A DNA stretch of 34,544 nucleotides from Natronospirales bacterium (GCA_020201335.1 JAIVGZ010000042.1:1-34544), one strand, 5' to 3'. Counted from the first letter of the stretch, positions 23,950 to 33,559 are shown. Program-made: numbers and translations. Notes: a model not told the origin generated them from the sequence alone.

Positions 23950-24306
23950 TTAAAACTCCAATCCGTTTTCGCGGGCGGCGTCGGCCAGCGCCTTGACCCG
24001 GCCGTGGTAACGGAAGCCGGAACGGTCAAAAGCGACCTTGGTAATGCCTTTGGCCTTCGCCTTCTCAGCGATTGCACGGCCAACTGCGGCCGCAGCCTCG
24101 GCGTTGCCGGTGCCCTTGAGTGCCTTGCGCAGGTCGGCCTCGACAGTCGACGCAGCGACCAGCACCTGCGAACCCTCGGGCGCGATGACTTGCGCGTAGA
24201 TGTGGCGAGGCGTGCGGAACACACACAACCGGTGCGTGCCGGACTCGCGGATACGGGCGCGCCCGCGGGCAGCGCGACGCATTCTGGATTCTTTCTTCTC
24301 GTGCAT
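23950..24306 (-). CDS. rplR: 50S ribosomal protein L18
   Basis: This 118-residue 5S-rRNA-binding protein contains [17 protein letters not shown] in the core and ends with [20 protein letters not shown] and REN. Length matches the E. coli protein (117). It follows rplF by 15 bases. Confidence 0.97.
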   Translation of the reverse strand: MHEKKESRMRRAARGRARIRESGTHRLCVFRTPRHIYAQVIAPEGSQVLVAASTVEADLRKALKGTGNAEAAAAVGRAIAEKAKAKGITKVAFDRSGFRYHGRVKALADAARENGLEF

Positions 24307-24321
24307 GGCTCGTTACCTGCC

Positions 24322-24855
24322 TTACTTCTTCTTGGCTTCTTTGCGAACGACTCGCTCGTCCGAATAGCGCACGCCTTTGCCCTTGTACGGCTCGGGCGGC
24401 CGGTATGCGCGGATTTTCGCTGCAACCTCGCCGACCACCTGGCGGTCACAACCGCGCACGATGATCTCGGTCTGGCTCGGCGTCTCAATCGTGATGCCCT
24501 CTGGCACCGCGAACACCACCGGGTGCGAGAAACCGAGCGTCAGGTTCAGGTTCTTGCCCTGCGCCTGCGCGCGGTAACCGACGCCGACCAGCTCCAGCTT
24601 TTTCTCGAAGCCGGTGCTGACGCCGTTGACCATGTTGTTGGCCAACGCGCGGATGGTGCCGGCAAGTGCAATCGCCTGCTGCTCCTGGGTACGCGGCGCG
24701 AACTTCAGCACGTTGTCCTCGAGCTTCGCCTCGACCTGCTCATGCACAACCAGTTCCAACCTGCCCTTCGGGCCTTTCACCGCCAGCACGGCGCCATTCA
24801 GAGTCGCTTCGACCCCTTTGGGCAGCGGTACCGGCATCTTTGCGATTCTTGACAT
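24322..24855 (-). CDS. rplF: 50S ribosomal protein L6
   Basis: This 177-residue protein with two similar domains begins [20 protein letters not shown]. It has the conserved [20 protein letters not shown] and, near the end, [19 protein letters not shown]. Length is the same as E. coli. It starts one base after rpsH. Confidence 0.98.
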   Translation of the reverse strand: MSRIAKMPVPLPKGVEATLNGAVLAVKGPKGRLELVVHEQVEAKLEDNVLKFAPRTQEQQAIALAGTIRALANNMVNGVSTGFEKKLELVGVGYRAQAQGKNLNLTLGFSHPVVFAVPEGITIETPSQTEIIVRGCDRQVVGEVAAKIRAYRPPEPYKGKGVRYSDERVVRKEAKKK

Positions 24856-24856
24856 G

Positions 24857-25255
24857 TCAGCACACCACGCAGAGGACTTCGCCGCCGTGGCCGGCCGCGC
24901 GCGCGGCGCGGTCGCTCATCACGCCCTGCGAAGTCGAAACAATCGCGATGCCCAGTCCGCCCTGCACCTTCGGCAGGTCGTCGGCACGCTTGAAGATACG
25001 CAGGCCCGGTCGGCTGACGCGCTCGATGCGGTCGATGACCGGACGGCCGTCGTAGTACTTCAGGCGAACGGTGAGCGCCTTCTTGTTGCCTTCCAGGTCA
25101 CTGGTACCGAAGTCCGTGATGTAGCCCTCGTCCTTCAGCACCTGCGCAATCGACGCCTTTACCTTCGACGCAGGCATCGTCACTTCTGTCTTGCCCGCCG
25201 TCTGGCCGTTGCGGATGCGCGTCAGCAGGTCGGAAATAGGATCGGTCATGCTCAT
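24857..25255 (-). CDS. rpsH: 30S ribosomal protein S8
   Basis: This 132-residue protein starts at the ATG at 25255 ([18 protein letters not shown]), which aligns with the E. coli start. A longer in-frame extension reaching back through rpsN is not conserved. S8 binds the central domain of 16S rRNA, and in E. coli it represses spc-operon translation at the rplX-rplE region. The C-terminal [20 protein letters not shown] segment is normal. Confidence 0.98.
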   Translation of the reverse strand: MSMTDPISDLLTRIRNGQTAGKTEVTMPASKVKASIAQVLKDEGYITDFGTSDLEGNKKALTVRLKYYDGRPVIDRIERVSRPGLRIFKRADDLPKVQGGLGIAIVSTSQGVMSDRAARAAGHGGEVLCVVC

Positions 25256-25268
25256 GTTCTTTTCACCC

Positions 25269-25574
25269 TTACCAGCTGGACTTGACCAGACCGGGAATGT
25301 CGCCACGCATCGCAGCTTCGCGCAGCTTGTTACGGCCGAGGCCGAACTTTCGGTAATACCCATGCGGGCGGCCGGTCAGCGCGCAGCGGTTCCGCTGGCG
25401 GGTCGGGCTGGCATCGCGCGGCAGCGCGTTCAGCTTGTCGACCGCCGCGAAGCGCTCTTCGTCGCCGGTTTCCGGATTCTTGATCAACGCCTTCAGCTCC
25501 GCGCGCTTCGCAGCGTACTTCGCCGCGATCTGCTTGCGGTGCGTCTCGCGCACGACCATTGATGTCTTCGCCAT
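25269..25574 (-). CDS. rpsN: 30S ribosomal protein S14 (zinc-free form)
   Basis: This 101-residue long-form S14 lacks the CxxC pairs of the zinc-binding type. Its core reads [20 protein letters not shown] and it ends LVKSSW. It follows rplE by 10 bases. Having zinc-free S14 with zinc-type L36 in the same operon is the usual gammaproteobacterial pattern. Confidence 0.98.
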   Translation of the reverse strand: MAKTSMVVRETHRKQIAAKYAAKRAELKALIKNPETGDEERFAAVDKLNALPRDASPTRQRNRCALTGRPHGYYRKFGLGRNKLREAAMRGDIPGLVKSSW

Positions 25575-25584
25575 CGCTCTTTCC

Positions 25585-26124
25585 TCAGTTACGGAACGGG
25601 AAGTTAAACGCTTTCAACAGCGCCTTCGCTTCCGCGTCCGTCTTCGCGGTCGTGGTGATCGTGATGTCCATGCCACGCACCGCGTCCACCTTGTCGTATT
25701 CGATTTCCGGGAAGATGATCTGCTCCCGGACACCCATGCTGTAGTTGCCACGGCCGTCAAACGACCGCCCGTTCACGCCTCGGAAGTCGCGCACGCGCGG
25801 CAGCGCCACGGACACCAGGCGATCCAGGAACTCGTACATCCGGTTCCGGCGCAGGGTGACCTTGCAGCCAATCGGCCAGCCGTCGCGGATCTTGAATCCG
25901 GCGATCGACTTGCGCGAGAGCGTGACCAACGGCTTCTGGCCGGCGATCTTCGTCATGTCGCCGACGGCGTTATCCATGACCTTCTTGTCGGCCACGGCCT
26001 CGCCCACGCCCATGTTCAGAGTGATTTTCGTGATGCGGGGGACTTCCATCACGTTGCCGTAACCGAATTCCTTCATCAGGGTCGGTACGACAGTCTCCCG
26101 GTAATGATCTTGCAGTCTTGGCAT
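25585..26124 (-). CDS. rplE: 50S ribosomal protein L5
   Basis: This 179-residue protein, identical in length to E. coli L5, binds 5S rRNA and the P-site tRNA. The start is the ATG at 26124 ([20 protein letters not shown]). An upstream extension into rplX is not conserved. The [20 protein letters not shown] segment is characteristic. Confidence 0.98.
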   Translation of the reverse strand: MPRLQDHYRETVVPTLMKEFGYGNVMEVPRITKITLNMGVGEAVADKKVMDNAVGDMTKIAGQKPLVTLSRKSIAGFKIRDGWPIGCKVTLRRNRMYEFLDRLVSVALPRVRDFRGVNGRSFDGRGNYSMGVREQIIFPEIEYDKVDAVRGMDITITTTAKTDAEAKALLKAFNFPFRN

Positions 26125-26137
26125 CGGACTCACCTGG

Positions 26138-26455
26138 TTACACGTCGACAACTTCGTTGTCGGACTTGAAGAAACGCACCTTGCGGCCGTCATCGAGCGT
26201 GCGCACGCCGACCCGGTCGCCCTTCTTCGAGCGCGGGTTGTACAACATCACGTTCGACGCCTGCAGCGGCGCCTCCTTCTCGACGATGCCACCCGGCTCG
26301 CCCTTGTTCGGGTTCGGGCGGGTGTGCTTCTTGATCATGTTCAAATTCTCGACGAGCACGCGGTCGTTCGCGAACACCTTCAAAATGGTGCCGCGCCGTC
26401 CCTTGTCCTTGCCGGCGATCACGATCACGTCGTCGCCCTTCTTCAACCTGTTCAT
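26138..26455 (-). CDS. rplX: 50S ribosomal protein L24
   Basis: This 105-residue assembly-initiating protein has a KOW motif at the N-terminus ([20 protein letters not shown]) and the [19 protein letters not shown] loop. It follows rplN by 16 bases and precedes rplE by 13. Confidence 0.98.
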   Translation of the reverse strand: MNRLKKGDDVIVIAGKDKGRRGTILKVFANDRVLVENLNMIKKHTRPNPNKGEPGGIVEKEAPLQASNVMLYNPRSKKGDRVGVRTLDDGRKVRFFKSDNEVVDV

Positions 26456-26471
26456 GCGTCTACCCTCGATC

Positions 26472-26840
26472 TCACAGCACTTCCGGTGCCAGCGAGATGA
26501 TTTTCATGAATCGTTCGCTGCGCAGTTCGCGCGTGACCGGCCCGAAGATACGGGTGCCGATCGGCTGCATCTGGTTGTTCAGCAGCACCGCCGCGTTGCC
26601 GTCGAAGCGGATCAGCGAACCGTCCGACCGGCGCACGCCCTTCCGGGTACGCACGACAACCGCGTTGTACACCTCGCCCTTCTTGACCTTGCCGCGCGGA
26701 ATCGCATCCTTGACGCTGACTTTAATCACGTCGCCGATGTGTGCGTACCGGCGCTTCGAGCCGCCCAGCACCTTGATGCACATCAGGCGGCGGGCGCCGC
26801 TGTTGTCGGCTGCGTTCAGAATGCTCTGCATCTGGATCAT
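26472..26840 (-). CDS. rplN: 50S ribosomal protein L14
   Basis: This 122-residue protein begins [20 protein letters not shown] and ends [12 protein letters not shown], the invariant L14 ends. It sits at the subunit interface. Length is equal to or one below the family norm. It follows rpsQ by 6 bases. Confidence 0.98.
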   Translation of the reverse strand: MIQMQSILNAADNSGARRLMCIKVLGGSKRRYAHIGDVIKVSVKDAIPRGKVKKGEVYNAVVVRTRKGVRRSDGSLIRFDGNAAVLLNNQMQPIGTRIFGPVTRELRSERFMKIISLAPEVL

Positions 26841-26846
26841 TGCTGC

Positions 26847-27107
26847 TTACTCCGCCGCTTTTTCGACAACGTTGACCAGCCGCCACGACTTGTCGCGCGA
26901 AATGGGCCGGCACTGCGTAATTGCCACGAGGTCACCCTCGCCGCACTCATTCTTCTCGTCGTGCGCCTTAATCTTGCTCGAGCGCCGGATGTACTTGCCG
27001 TACAGCTCATGCTTCACCTGGCGCTCGACGAGCACGGTGATGGTTTTGTCCATCTTGTTGCTGATCACCTTGCCGGTGATCGTGCGGACTGGAGTCTGCT
27101 CGCTCAT
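26847..27107 (-). CDS. rpsQ: 30S ribosomal protein S17
   Basis: This 86-residue OB-fold protein begins [20 protein letters not shown]. The ATG at 27107 shares one base with the rpmC stop (TGATG) and is preferred over the GTG one codon upstream. The family segment [20 protein letters not shown] is present. Confidence 0.97.
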   Translation of the reverse strand: MSEQTPVRTITGKVISNKMDKTITVLVERQVKHELYGKYIRRSSKIKAHDEKNECGEGDLVAITQCRPISRDKSWRLVNVVEKAAE

Positions 27108-27232
27108 CACGCGTTACCTGCCTTCGCCTTCTCGTTCAGGATGGTCTTGATGCGCGCAATGTTGCGGCTCAGACCCAGCAGCTCCTCGCGGAGCTCCTGC
27201 TCGTTTTTCTTTCTCAAATCCGTCGCTTTCAT
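27107..27232 (-). CDS. rpmC: 50S ribosomal protein L29, unusually short (41 residues)
   Basis: The protein is 41 residues; the family is normally 60-70. The N-terminal helix ([20 protein letters not shown]) and the C-terminal helix ([17 protein letters not shown]) both match L29. The central part that carries QFNLRMQ in homologues is absent: about 22-24 codons are missing in frame between ELLGL and [10 protein letters not shown]29 is two helices joined by a turn near the exit tunnel, and it is dispensable in E. coli, so a shortened version could be tolerated. The gene overlaps rplP and rpsQ by one base each (TGATG). The same kind of clean internal loss affects rpsD, tuf and the MFS gene. Confidence 0.85.
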   Translation of the reverse strand: MKATDLRKKNEQELREELLGLSRNIARIKTILNEKAKAGNA

Positions 27233-27645
27233 CACAGTACCGTCCGCGCCACGAATGCCGTCTGCACCGGGAGCTTGGTCGCCGCCAGGCGGAACGCCTC
27301 GCGGGCGATATCCTCGGTCACGCCTTCCATCTCGTACAGGACGCGGCCCGGCTGGATCTTGCAGACCCAATACTCAACGTTGCCCTTGCCCTTACCCATG
27401 CGGACCTCGAGCGGCTTCTTCGAGACCGGCACATCCGGGAACACCCGGATCCAGATCTTGCCGCCACGCTTCACGTAGCGGGTCATCGCACGACGCGCGG
27501 CCTCAATCTGCCGGGCGGTGATGCGGCCACGGCCCAAGGCCTTCAGGCCGTACTCGCCGAAGCTGACCTGGTTGCCCGAGGTCGCAAGCCCGCGGTTGCG
27601 GCCCTTGCGCATCTTGCGGAATTTCGTTCGTTTCGGTTGCAGCAT
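27232..27645 (-). CDS. rplP: 50S ribosomal protein L16
   Basis: This 137-residue protein begins [20 protein letters not shown] and carries the [20 protein letters not shown] segment. It lies near the tRNA acceptor site. Length equals E. coli within one residue. It follows rpsC by one base and overlaps rpmC by one. Confidence 0.98.
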   Translation of the reverse strand: MLQPKRTKFRKMRKGRNRGLATSGNQVSFGEYGLKALGRGRITARQIEAARRAMTRYVKRGGKIWIRVFPDVPVSKKPLEVRMGKGKGNVEYWVCKIQPGRVLYEMEGVTEDIAREAFRLAATKLPVQTAFVARTVL

Positions 27646-27646
27646 C

Positions 27647-28363
27647 TCAGCTGTCCTCGCGGCGTCCGGCGCCGGTCCTGCCCGTGGGTGCCTTCTCGGC
27701 CGCCGGGTCCTGGCCGATGGTGCCCGGATCGAACACTTCGCCCTTGAAAATCCAAGTCTTCACACCGATTACGCCGTAAGTCGTGTGCGCTTCGGCGAAC
27801 CCGTAGTCGATGTCGGCGCGCAGCGTATGCAGCGGCACGCGGCCCTCGCGGTACCACTCGCTGCGCGCAATCTCGGCGCCATTCAGGCGGCCGGCTACGT
27901 GCACCTTGATGCCGAGTGCGCCCAGGCGCATCGAGTTCTGCACCGCGCGCTTCATCGCGCGGCGGAACATGATGCGACGCTCGAGCTGCTGCGCGATGCT
28001 CTCTGCAACCAGCTGCGCGTCGAGCTCGGGCTTGCGGATCTCGTCGACGCCGATATGCACGTCAACAACCGGCAGGTCGAGCATCTTTGCGACTTCATTA
28101 CGCAGCGCCTCGATGTCCTCGCCCTTCTTGCCAATCACGATGCCCGGACGCGCCGTATGGATCGTGATGTTGGCCTTCTTCGCTGGACGCTCGATCTGGA
28201 TACGGCTGACAGACGCCTGCGACAACTTCTTTTTCAGGAAGTCGCGAACCAACAGGTCGTTCTGCAACAGACCGGGGAAATCGGACGACGTCGCATACCA
28301 CTTCGACGTGTGGTCCTTCGAAATCCCGAGCCGGATGCCGGTCGGATGTACTTTCTGTCCCAT
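27647..28363 (-). CDS. rpsC: 30S ribosomal protein S3
   Basis: This 238-residue mRNA-entry protein has an N-terminal [20 protein letters not shown], a KH domain containing [16 protein letters not shown], and a C-terminal domain ending in an extended, lineage-specific tail ([17 protein letters not shown]). It follows rplV by 10 bases. Confidence 0.98.
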   Translation of the reverse strand: MGQKVHPTGIRLGISKDHTSKWYATSSDFPGLLQNDLLVRDFLKKKLSQASVSRIQIERPAKKANITIHTARPGIVIGKKGEDIEALRNEVAKMLDLPVVDVHIGVDEIRKPELDAQLVAESIAQQLERRIMFRRAMKRAVQNSMRLGALGIKVHVAGRLNGAEIARSEWYREGRVPLHTLRADIDYGFAEAHTTYGVIGVKTWIFKGEVFDPGTIGQDPAAEKAPTGRTGAGRREDS

Positions 28364-28373
28364 GGCGTCTCTC

Positions 28374-28706
28374 TTATTCGTCCGCGACCGTCACAGTAAT
28401 GTGACTGGTACGCTTTAGGATGCGGTTGCCCATGCCCTTCGGGCCGGCGCGCATGCGCTTGTAGGTCGGGCCTTCATCAACCGTGATCGCAGCAATCTTC
28501 AATTCGTCGACGTCTGCGCCGGCGTTGTTCTCGGCGTTGGCGATCGCCGACTCGAGCACTTTCTGCACGATGCGCGCAGCCTTCTTCGGGCTGAAGGTAA
28601 GCGTGCGCAACGCCTGGTCGACGCTCTGCCCGCGGATCTGGTCGGCGACAAGCCGGCACTTCTGCGGCGAGATACGCGCGAACTTGTGTTTGGCAACGGC
28701 TTCCAT
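28374..28706 (-). CDS. rplV: 50S ribosomal protein L22
   Basis: This 110-residue protein lines the exit tunnel. The ATG at 28706 ([20 protein letters not shown]) matches the E. coli start and length; an upstream Met would add five residues. The tunnel loop region ends [19 protein letters not shown]. It follows rpsS by 15 bases. Confidence 0.97.
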   Translation of the reverse strand: MEAVAKHKFARISPQKCRLVADQIRGQSVDQALRTLTFSPKKAARIVQKVLESAIANAENNAGADVDELKIAAITVDEGPTYKRMRAGPKGMGNRILKRTSHITVTVADE

Positions 28707-28721
28707 CGTGCTGCTCCTCAC

Positions 28722-29000
28722 TTAAACCGCCTTGACCTTCTTGTCGCCCGAGTGACCCTTAAAGGTCCTGGTCGCAGCGAATTCGCCGAGCTTGTGCCCG
28801 ACCATGTTCTCGGAGACGAGCACGGGCACGTGCTGGCGCCCGTTGTGGACGGCAATCGTCAGGCCGACCATCTCCGGCGTAATCATCGAACGACGCGACC
28901 AAGTCTTGATCGGGCGCTTGTTGTTGGTCGCCAGCGCGGCACTGACCTTCGCGGCCAGATGCGCGTCAATGAACGGCCCTTTTCTGATTGAACGTGGCAT
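28722..29000 (-). CDS. rpsS: 30S ribosomal protein S19
   Basis: This 92-residue head protein begins [20 protein letters not shown] and contains [20 protein letters not shown], followed by the [20 protein letters not shown] end. It follows rplB by 15 bases. Confidence 0.98.
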   Translation of the reverse strand: MPRSIRKGPFIDAHLAAKVSAALATNNKRPIKTWSRRSMITPEMVGLTIAVHNGRQHVPVLVSENMVGHKLGEFAATRTFKGHSGDKKVKAV

Positions 29001-29015
29001 CAGTTCAGTTCCTCA

Positions 29016-29837
29016 TCATTTCTTGCGGCGGCGAACGATCATGCCGTCGGTGCGCTTGTTGTGGCGCGTCTTCTTGCCCTTCGTCTGCACGCCCCACGGT
29101 GTTACCGGGTGCTTGCCCATGTTGCGACCCTCACCACCACCATGCGGATGGTCGACCGGGTTCATCGCGGTGCCGCGGACCGTCGGACGGATACCGCGCC
29201 AGCGCTTCGCGCCGGCCTTACCCAACGAGCGCAGGCTGTGCTCCGAGTTGCCAACTTCACCGATCGTGGCGCGGCACTCGATGTGGATCCTGCGCATCTC
29301 GCCGGAGCGCAGGCGGACGGTTGCATACGCACCCTCGCGGGCAACCAGCTGGGCCGTTGCACCTGCGCTGCGCGCAATCTGCGCGCCCTTGCCGGGCTTC
29401 AGCTCGATCGCGTGCACTTGCGTACCGACCGGAATGTTGCGCAACGGCAGCGTGTTGCCCGCCCGGATCGGTGCATCCGCACCGGAACGGAGCTGGTCGC
29501 CGGCCGAGACATCCTTCGGCGCGATGATGTAACGGCGCTCGCCGTCTGCGTACAACAGCAGCGCCAGGTGCGCGGTGCGGTTCGGGTCGTACTCGAGGCG
29601 CTCGACGCGGGCGGCGATGCCGTCCTTGTCGCGCTTGAAGTCGACAATCCGGTAATGCTGCTTGTGACCACCACCCTGGTGACGCGTCGTGATCCGGCCC
29701 GCATTGTTGCGGCCGCCGGTGCGCGACTTGCGCTCTACGAGCGACGAAACCGGCTTGCCCTTGTGCAGGTCCGGGTTCGAAACCGAGACCACAAAACGGC
29801 GGCCCGGAGAAGTAGGCTTGGCTTTACGGACGGTCAT
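29016..29837 (-). CDS. rplB: 50S ribosomal protein L2
   Basis: This 273-residue protein, the size of the E. coli protein, is needed for subunit association and peptidyl-transferase activity. It has [20 protein letters not shown] and the invariant histidine region [16 protein letters not shown] near the C-terminus. The ATG shares one base with the rplW stop (TGATG). Confidence 0.98.
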   Translation of the reverse strand: MTVRKAKPTSPGRRFVVSVSNPDLHKGKPVSSLVERKSRTGGRNNAGRITTRHQGGGHKQHYRIVDFKRDKDGIAARVERLEYDPNRTAHLALLLYADGERRYIIAPKDVSAGDQLRSGADAPIRAGNTLPLRNIPVGTQVHAIELKPGKGAQIARSAGATAQLVAREGAYATVRLRSGEMRRIHIECRATIGEVGNSEHSLRSLGKAGAKRWRGIRPTVRGTAMNPVDHPHGGGEGRNMGKHPVTPWGVQTKGKKTRHNKRTDGMIVRRRKK

Positions 29838-30139
29838 CAGCCTTCACTCCCGATCATGTCGATCGACTGGCCTTCAGCCAGCTTCACGTACGCCTTCTTC
29901 CAGTCGCTGCGGCGGCCGGTGGTCTGGCCGAAGCGCTTGCTCTTTCCCTTCACGTTCATCACACGAACTTCCGCGACCTTCACCTCGAACATCAGTTCGA
30001 CGGCACGGCGAATCTCGTCCTTGTCCGCGTCCGGGCGGACCCGGAACACGACCTGGTTCGACTGCTCCTGCAGGCGCGCGCCCTTCTCGGACACGTGCGG
30101 CGACAGCAGTACATTCATCAGACGCTCTTGGGAGCTCAT
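29837..30139 (-). CDS. rplW: 50S ribosomal protein L23
   Basis: This 100-residue protein lies at the tunnel exit and is the docking site for trigger factor and SRP. The ATG at 30139 ([20 protein letters not shown]) gives the E. coli length and overlaps the rplD stop by four bases (ATGA). A GTG three codons upstream is less likely. The core segment [20 protein letters not shown] is typical. Confidence 0.97.
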   Translation of the reverse strand: MSSQERLMNVLLSPHVSEKGARLQEQSNQVVFRVRPDADKDEIRRAVELMFEVKVAEVRVMNVKGKSKRFGQTTGRRSDWKKAYVKLAEGQSIDMIGSEG

Positions 30140-30741
30140 GCCAGCCACTCCTCGACGCTGCGGATCGCGGGGACCGAGATCAGCACCTTGTCGAAATTGA
30201 TGAGGCTGACCGGGTCGAGGCCCTGCACGTCACGCACGTCTACCTGGTGCAGGTTGCGCGCGGCGAGATACAGGTTCTCGTCGATGTCGTTGGTCACAAT
30301 CAGCACGTTCTCGAGGCCGAGGTCCTTCAGCTTTCCGACCAGCTGCTTGGTCTTCGGAGCATCGACCGCGAAGTTCTCGACGACAATCAGGCGCTCTTGA
30401 CGGACCAGCTCGCCGAGGATTGCGCGAATCGCACCGCGGTACATCTTGCGGTTGACCTTCTGGCTGTGGTCGCGCGGCGCCGCAGCGAATGTCGTGCCGC
30501 CGCCGCGCCACAGCGGGCTGCGGATCGAACCGGCGCGTGCGCGGCCGCTGCCTTTTTGCTTCCAAGGCTTGCGCCCGCCGCCGCTGACTTCGGCGCGCGT
30601 CTTCTGCGCCTTGGTTCCGGAACGGCGCGCGTTCATGTACGCGGTGACGACCTGGTGGACGAGCGACTCGTTAAAATCGCCGCCGAATGCTGCGTCGGAG
30701 ACGGTGACTGAGCCCTGCGCGTTCTGCAATTGGAGTTCCAT
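30136..30741 (-). CDS. rplD: 50S ribosomal protein L4
   Basis: This 201-residue protein has the same length as E. coli L4. It has the tunnel loop with [20 protein letters not shown]4 represses the S10 operon in enterobacteria; no matching leader is recognised upstream of rpsJ here, because tuf runs directly into it. The gene follows rplC by 9 bases. Confidence 0.98.
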   Translation of the reverse strand: MELQLQNAQGSVTVSDAAFGGDFNESLVHQVVTAYMNARRSGTKAQKTRAEVSGGGRKPWKQKGSGRARAGSIRSPLWRGGGTTFAAAPRDHSQKVNRKMYRGAIRAILGELVRQERLIVVENFAVDAPKTKQLVGKLKDLGLENVLIVTNDIDENLYLAARNLHQVDVRDVQGLDPVSLINFDKVLISVPAIRSVEEWLA

Positions 30742-30750
30742 CGACGCCCC

Positions 30751-31395
30751 TCAGCCCCGCGCCTTCGAGGCGGGACGGACAATGACGTTACCGCCGCGCG
30801 CGCCCGGCACTGCACCCTTGATCAGGATGACATTGCGGTCGGCATCGACGCGGATAACTTCGAGGTTCTGGATGCTGCGGCGCACGTTGCCCATGTGGCC
30901 GGACATCTTCTTGCCCTTGAACACGCGCCCGGGGCTCTGGTTTTGCCCGATCGAACCCGGTGCGCGGTGCGACACCGAGTTGCCGTGCGTCGCGTCCTGC
31001 ATGGAGAAGTTCCAGCGCTTGACGGTACCTGCGAAACCTTTACCGATCGAGGTGCCGGTGACATCGACTTTCTGCCCCGGCTGGAACACGTCGACCTTCA
31101 GCTCGGCGCCTACTTCAAGGCCGTCGCCTTCGCCATCGGCGAGGCGGAACTCCCACAGGCCGCGGCCCGGGGCGACGCCGTTCTTGCCGAAATGGCCGGC
31201 CAACGCCTTCGTCACACGATTGGCACGGCGCTCGCCGGTCGTTACCTGGAGCGCGCGATAGCCGTCGAGCTCGACAGTCTTGACCTGGGTAACGCGGTTG
31301 GGTTCGGCCTCAATCACCGTCACCGGCACGGAAACGCCGGCGTCGGTGAAAATGCGGGTCATGCCGCATTTGCGACCAACAATTCCAATTGGCAT
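30751..31395 (-). CDS. rplC: 50S ribosomal protein L3
   Basis: This 214-residue assembly-initiator protein starts at the ATG at 31395 ([20 protein letters not shown]), preceded by a GAGG ribosome-binding site 9-10 bases upstream. The glutamine-bearing loop [20 protein letters not shown], the methylation site in E. coli, is present. It is separated from rpsJ by 113 bases, an unusually wide gap in this cluster that contains two hairpins. Confidence 0.97.
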   Translation of the reverse strand: MPIGIVGRKCGMTRIFTDAGVSVPVTVIEAEPNRVTQVKTVELDGYRALQVTTGERRANRVTKALAGHFGKNGVAPGRGLWEFRLADGEGDGLEVGAELKVDVFQPGQKVDVTGTSIGKGFAGTVKRWNFSMQDATHGNSVSHRAPGSIGQNQSPGRVFKGKKMSGHMGNVRRSIQNLEVIRVDADRNVILIKGAVPGARGGNVIVRPASKARG

Positions 31396-31459
31396 CTTCT
31401 TAACCTCGTTCACCGCATCGACTTCAATTGGCCGATGCTGAATGTTAATGCTTTAAAGA

Positions 31460-31502
31460 GCCGCGCATGATAGCACGCGGCGTCAGGGCACTTCCAGCCC
31501 TG
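31460..31502 (-). promoter_or_regulatory. Two tandem hairpins in the rpsJ-rplC gap
   Basis: On the minus strand, CAGGGC-TGGAAGT-GCCCTG (31502-31484) is followed three bases later by GCCGCG-TGCTATCATG-CGCGGC (31481-31460) and then TCTTTAAAGC. Both stems are perfect over six pairs. The second is followed by a weak T-run. They could form an attenuator, a processing site or a partial terminator that adjusts rpsJ relative to rplC. Function is inferred from shape and place only. Confidence 0.5.
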
Positions 31503-31508
31503 CCGGGC

Positions 31509-31820
31509 CTAGTTCAGCTTAATCTGGACATCCACGCCGGCGGCCAGATCGAGCTTCATCAGGGCGTCAACGGTCTTGTCGGTCGGGTCCACGATGTCGA
31601 GGATCCGCTTGTGGGTCCGGATCTCGTACTGGTCCCGGGCGTCCTTGTTTACATGCGGCGACACCAGAATCGTGAATTTCTCGATCTTGGTCGGCAGCGG
31701 AATCGGGCCCTTGACCTGCGCGCCGGTCCGCTTCGCGGTTTCGACGATTTCCCGAGTGGAACGGTCGATTAAGCGGTGGTCGAACGCTTTCAGGCGGATA
31801 CGGATGGTCTGGGTGGCCAT
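31509..31820 (-). CDS. rpsJ: 30S ribosomal protein S10 (transcription factor NusE)
   Basis: This 103-residue protein has the E. coli length. It contains [20 protein letters not shown] and [20 protein letters not shown]. It serves both in the 30S head and in NusB-dependent antitermination. Its ATG overlaps the TAA of the tuf reading frame by one base (TAATG), leaving no room for the long leader that often precedes this gene. Confidence 0.98.
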   Translation of the reverse strand: MATQTIRIRLKAFDHRLIDRSTREIVETAKRTGAQVKGPIPLPTKIEKFTILVSPHVNKDARDQYEIRTHKRILDIVDPTDKTVDALMKLDLAAGVDVQIKLN

Positions 31821-32915
31821 TATTCGATGACCTTCGCGACGACGCCGGCACCAACGGTGCGGCCACCCTCGCGGATTGCGAAACGCAGGCCCTCTTCCAT
31901 CGCGATCGGGTTGATCAGCGTGACTTCCATCTTCACGTTGTCGCCCGGCATCACCATCTCGATGCCCTTCGGCAGCTCACAGCTGCCCGTCACGTCGGTC
32001 GTGCGGCGGCTTGATAGAGGCCGGCTTGCACAGCACCTGGCCGCGCTCGACTTCATCGCGCTTCGTGCCACGCAGCAGCACGCCGACGTTGTCGCCAGCC
32101 TCGCCCTGGTCCAGCAGCTTGCGGAACATTTCGACGCCCGTCACCGTCGTCTTCTGCGTCGGGCTGATACCCACGATCTCGATTTCGTCGCCGACCTTCA
32201 CGATGCCGCGCTCGATGCGTCCGGTCACCACGGTGCCGCGACCCGAAATCGAGAACACGTCCTCGACCGGCATCAGGAACGCGCCGTCAATCGCACGCTC
32301 CGGCTGCGGGATCCAGGTGTCCAGCGCGTCGATCAGCTGGCCGATCGCCTGCGTGCCGATCTCCGACTCATCGCCTTCCAGCGCCTTCAGCGCCGAACCC
32401 TTGATGATCGGCGTGTCGTCGCCCGGGAATTCGTACTGGTTCAACAGGTCGCGCACTTCCATCTCGACCAGCTCCAGGAGCTCCGGGTCGTCGACCATGT
32501 CGCACTTGTTCATGAACACCACGATGTACGGCACGCCGACCTGGCGCGCCAACAGGATGTGCTCACGCGTCTGCGGCATCGGGCCGTCGGCTGCCGATAC
32601 CACCAGCACCGCGCCGTCCATCTGCGCTGCGCCCGTGATCATGTTCTTCACGTAGTCCGCGTGACCCGGGCAGTCGACGTGCGCGTAATGCCGGTTCTTC
32701 GACTCGTATTCGACGTGCGCTGTCGCGATCGTGATGCCGCGCGCGCGCTCTTCGGGAGCGTTGTCGATCTGGTCGTAGGCGCGCGACTCGCCGCCAAACT
32801 GCTTCGCCTGCACAACCGTCAGCGCCGCCGTCAAAGTCGTCTTACCGTGGTCGACGTGACCGATAGTGCCGACGTTGATATGCGGCTTCTTACGCTCGAA
32901 TTTTTCTTTTGACAT
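31820..32915 (-). pseudogene. tuf: Elongation factor Tu, disrupted by an internal deletion and frameshift
   Basis: The frame from the ATG at 32915 encodes a normal EF-Tu GTPase domain ([34 protein letters not shown]) and domain II as far as LCKPASIKP, about residue 302. It then hits a stop after a few foreign codons. The correct C-terminus ([14 protein letters not shown] to VVAKVIE) resumes in another frame and ends at 31820. About 32 codons (about 95 bases) at the start of domain III are missing; the join is near 32004-32008. The upstream tRNA block marks this as the tufB side, while the downstream rpsJ marks it as the tufA side. As written, it yields a truncated EF-Tu. Confidence 0.92.
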
Positions 32916-32961
32916 CGATGACTCTCCCGAATTTCATTTAATCGTCGTCTTCATTTACAAC

Positions 32962-33037
<76 letters not shown>

Positions 33038-33047
33038 GCCCGCAAAC

Positions 33048-33121
<74 letters not shown>

Positions 33122-33182
33122 AGACCCGCGCGCCCCGCGCTGCGTCCCGGCGTTCTTCAAAAGGCCTTCACCACCCGTCTTC

Positions 33183-33267
33183 TGGTGGAGGGGGCAGGAT
33201 TCGAACCTGCGAAGGCTGAGCCGGCAGATTTACAGTCTGCTCCCTTTGACCGCTCGGGAACCCCTCC
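33183..33267 (-). tRNA. tyrU: tRNA-Tyr (anticodon GUA)
   Basis: The 85-base class II tRNA has a long variable arm (CCGGCTCAGCCTTCG) and an encoded CCA. The acceptor is GGAGGGG/CCCCTCC and the anticodon loop is CTGTAAA. A good promoter lies just upstream, so this tRNA probably heads the Tyr-Gly-Thr-tuf transcript. Confidence 0.97.
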
Positions 33268-33284
33268 GCGATAACAAGCCGCGT

Positions 33285-33314
33285 ATTGTCAGTCAGCGGG
33301 TGAAGCCCTGTCAA
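33285..33314 (-). promoter_or_regulatory. Promoter for the tRNA-Tyr-Gly-Thr-tuf transcript
   Basis: On the minus strand a perfect -35 TTGACA (33314-33309) and GACAAT (33290-33285) are separated by 18 bases. A GC-rich discriminator (ACGCGGC) follows, typical of stable-RNA promoters. Transcription would start near 33278, about 11 bases before mature tRNA-Tyr. Confidence 0.65.
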
Positions 33315-33398
33315 CTTGAAGTGTCGCGCGTTGCGCGTTGAGTTCACTTGAAGATTTGGGCAGGGAACAGGGTCCGGAGGGGCACCCAGCGTCTCGAT

Positions 33399-33407
33399 TT
33401 ATCCACA
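33399..33407 (+). promoter_or_regulatory. Single consensus DnaA box
   Basis: TTATCCACA matches the DnaA-box consensus exactly, in the spacer between tRNA-Thr(UGU) and tRNA-Tyr. No further boxes or AT-rich unwinding region accompany it, so this is not an origin. It may be chance or a DnaA titration or regulatory site. Confidence 0.3.
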
Positions 33408-33461
33408 GCTGGATCGCGACTGAGCGAGGTTTATGAGGTTTAATTTATACGGCCTTTAAAG

Positions 33462-33537
33462 TGGTGCTGGCGGAGGGAATCGAACCCCCGACCTTCTGAT
33501 TACAAATCAGTTGCTCTACCTACTGAGCTACGCCAGC
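33462..33537 (-). tRNA. thrU: tRNA-Thr (anticodon UGU)
   Basis: The 76-base tRNA has an encoded CCA. The acceptor is GCTGGCG/CGCCAGC, the anticodon stem-loop is CTGAT-TTGTAAT-CAG, and the T-arm contains GGTTCGATTCC. It matches E. coli thrU in type and place. It is separated from tRNA-Tyr by 194 bases that hold a promoter and a DnaA box. Confidence 0.97.
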
Positions 33538-33548
33538 CACGGGCCCGG

Positions 33549-33554
33549 ATTGTA
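33549..33554 (-). promoter_or_regulatory. -10-like element upstream of tRNA-Thr(UGU)
   Basis: TACAAT on the minus strand lies 11 bases before mature tRNA-Thr and is followed by a GC-rich stretch (CCGGGCCCG), as in stable-RNA promoters. A convincing -35 is not seen in the end of the SPOR gene, so confidence is low. Confidence 0.35.
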
Positions 33555-33559
33555 ACCTT

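Noticed and set aside
20052-32912. Many plus-strand open frames of 200-500 codons across the ribosomal cluster and tuf
   Set aside because: Each lies exactly opposite confirmed ribosomal, secY or tuf genes and has no family features. They arise from codon bias at high GC.
33268-33461. Replication origin suggested by the DnaA box
   Set aside because: There is only one box, no AT-rich unwinding element and no dnaA, gidA or parAB genes nearby.
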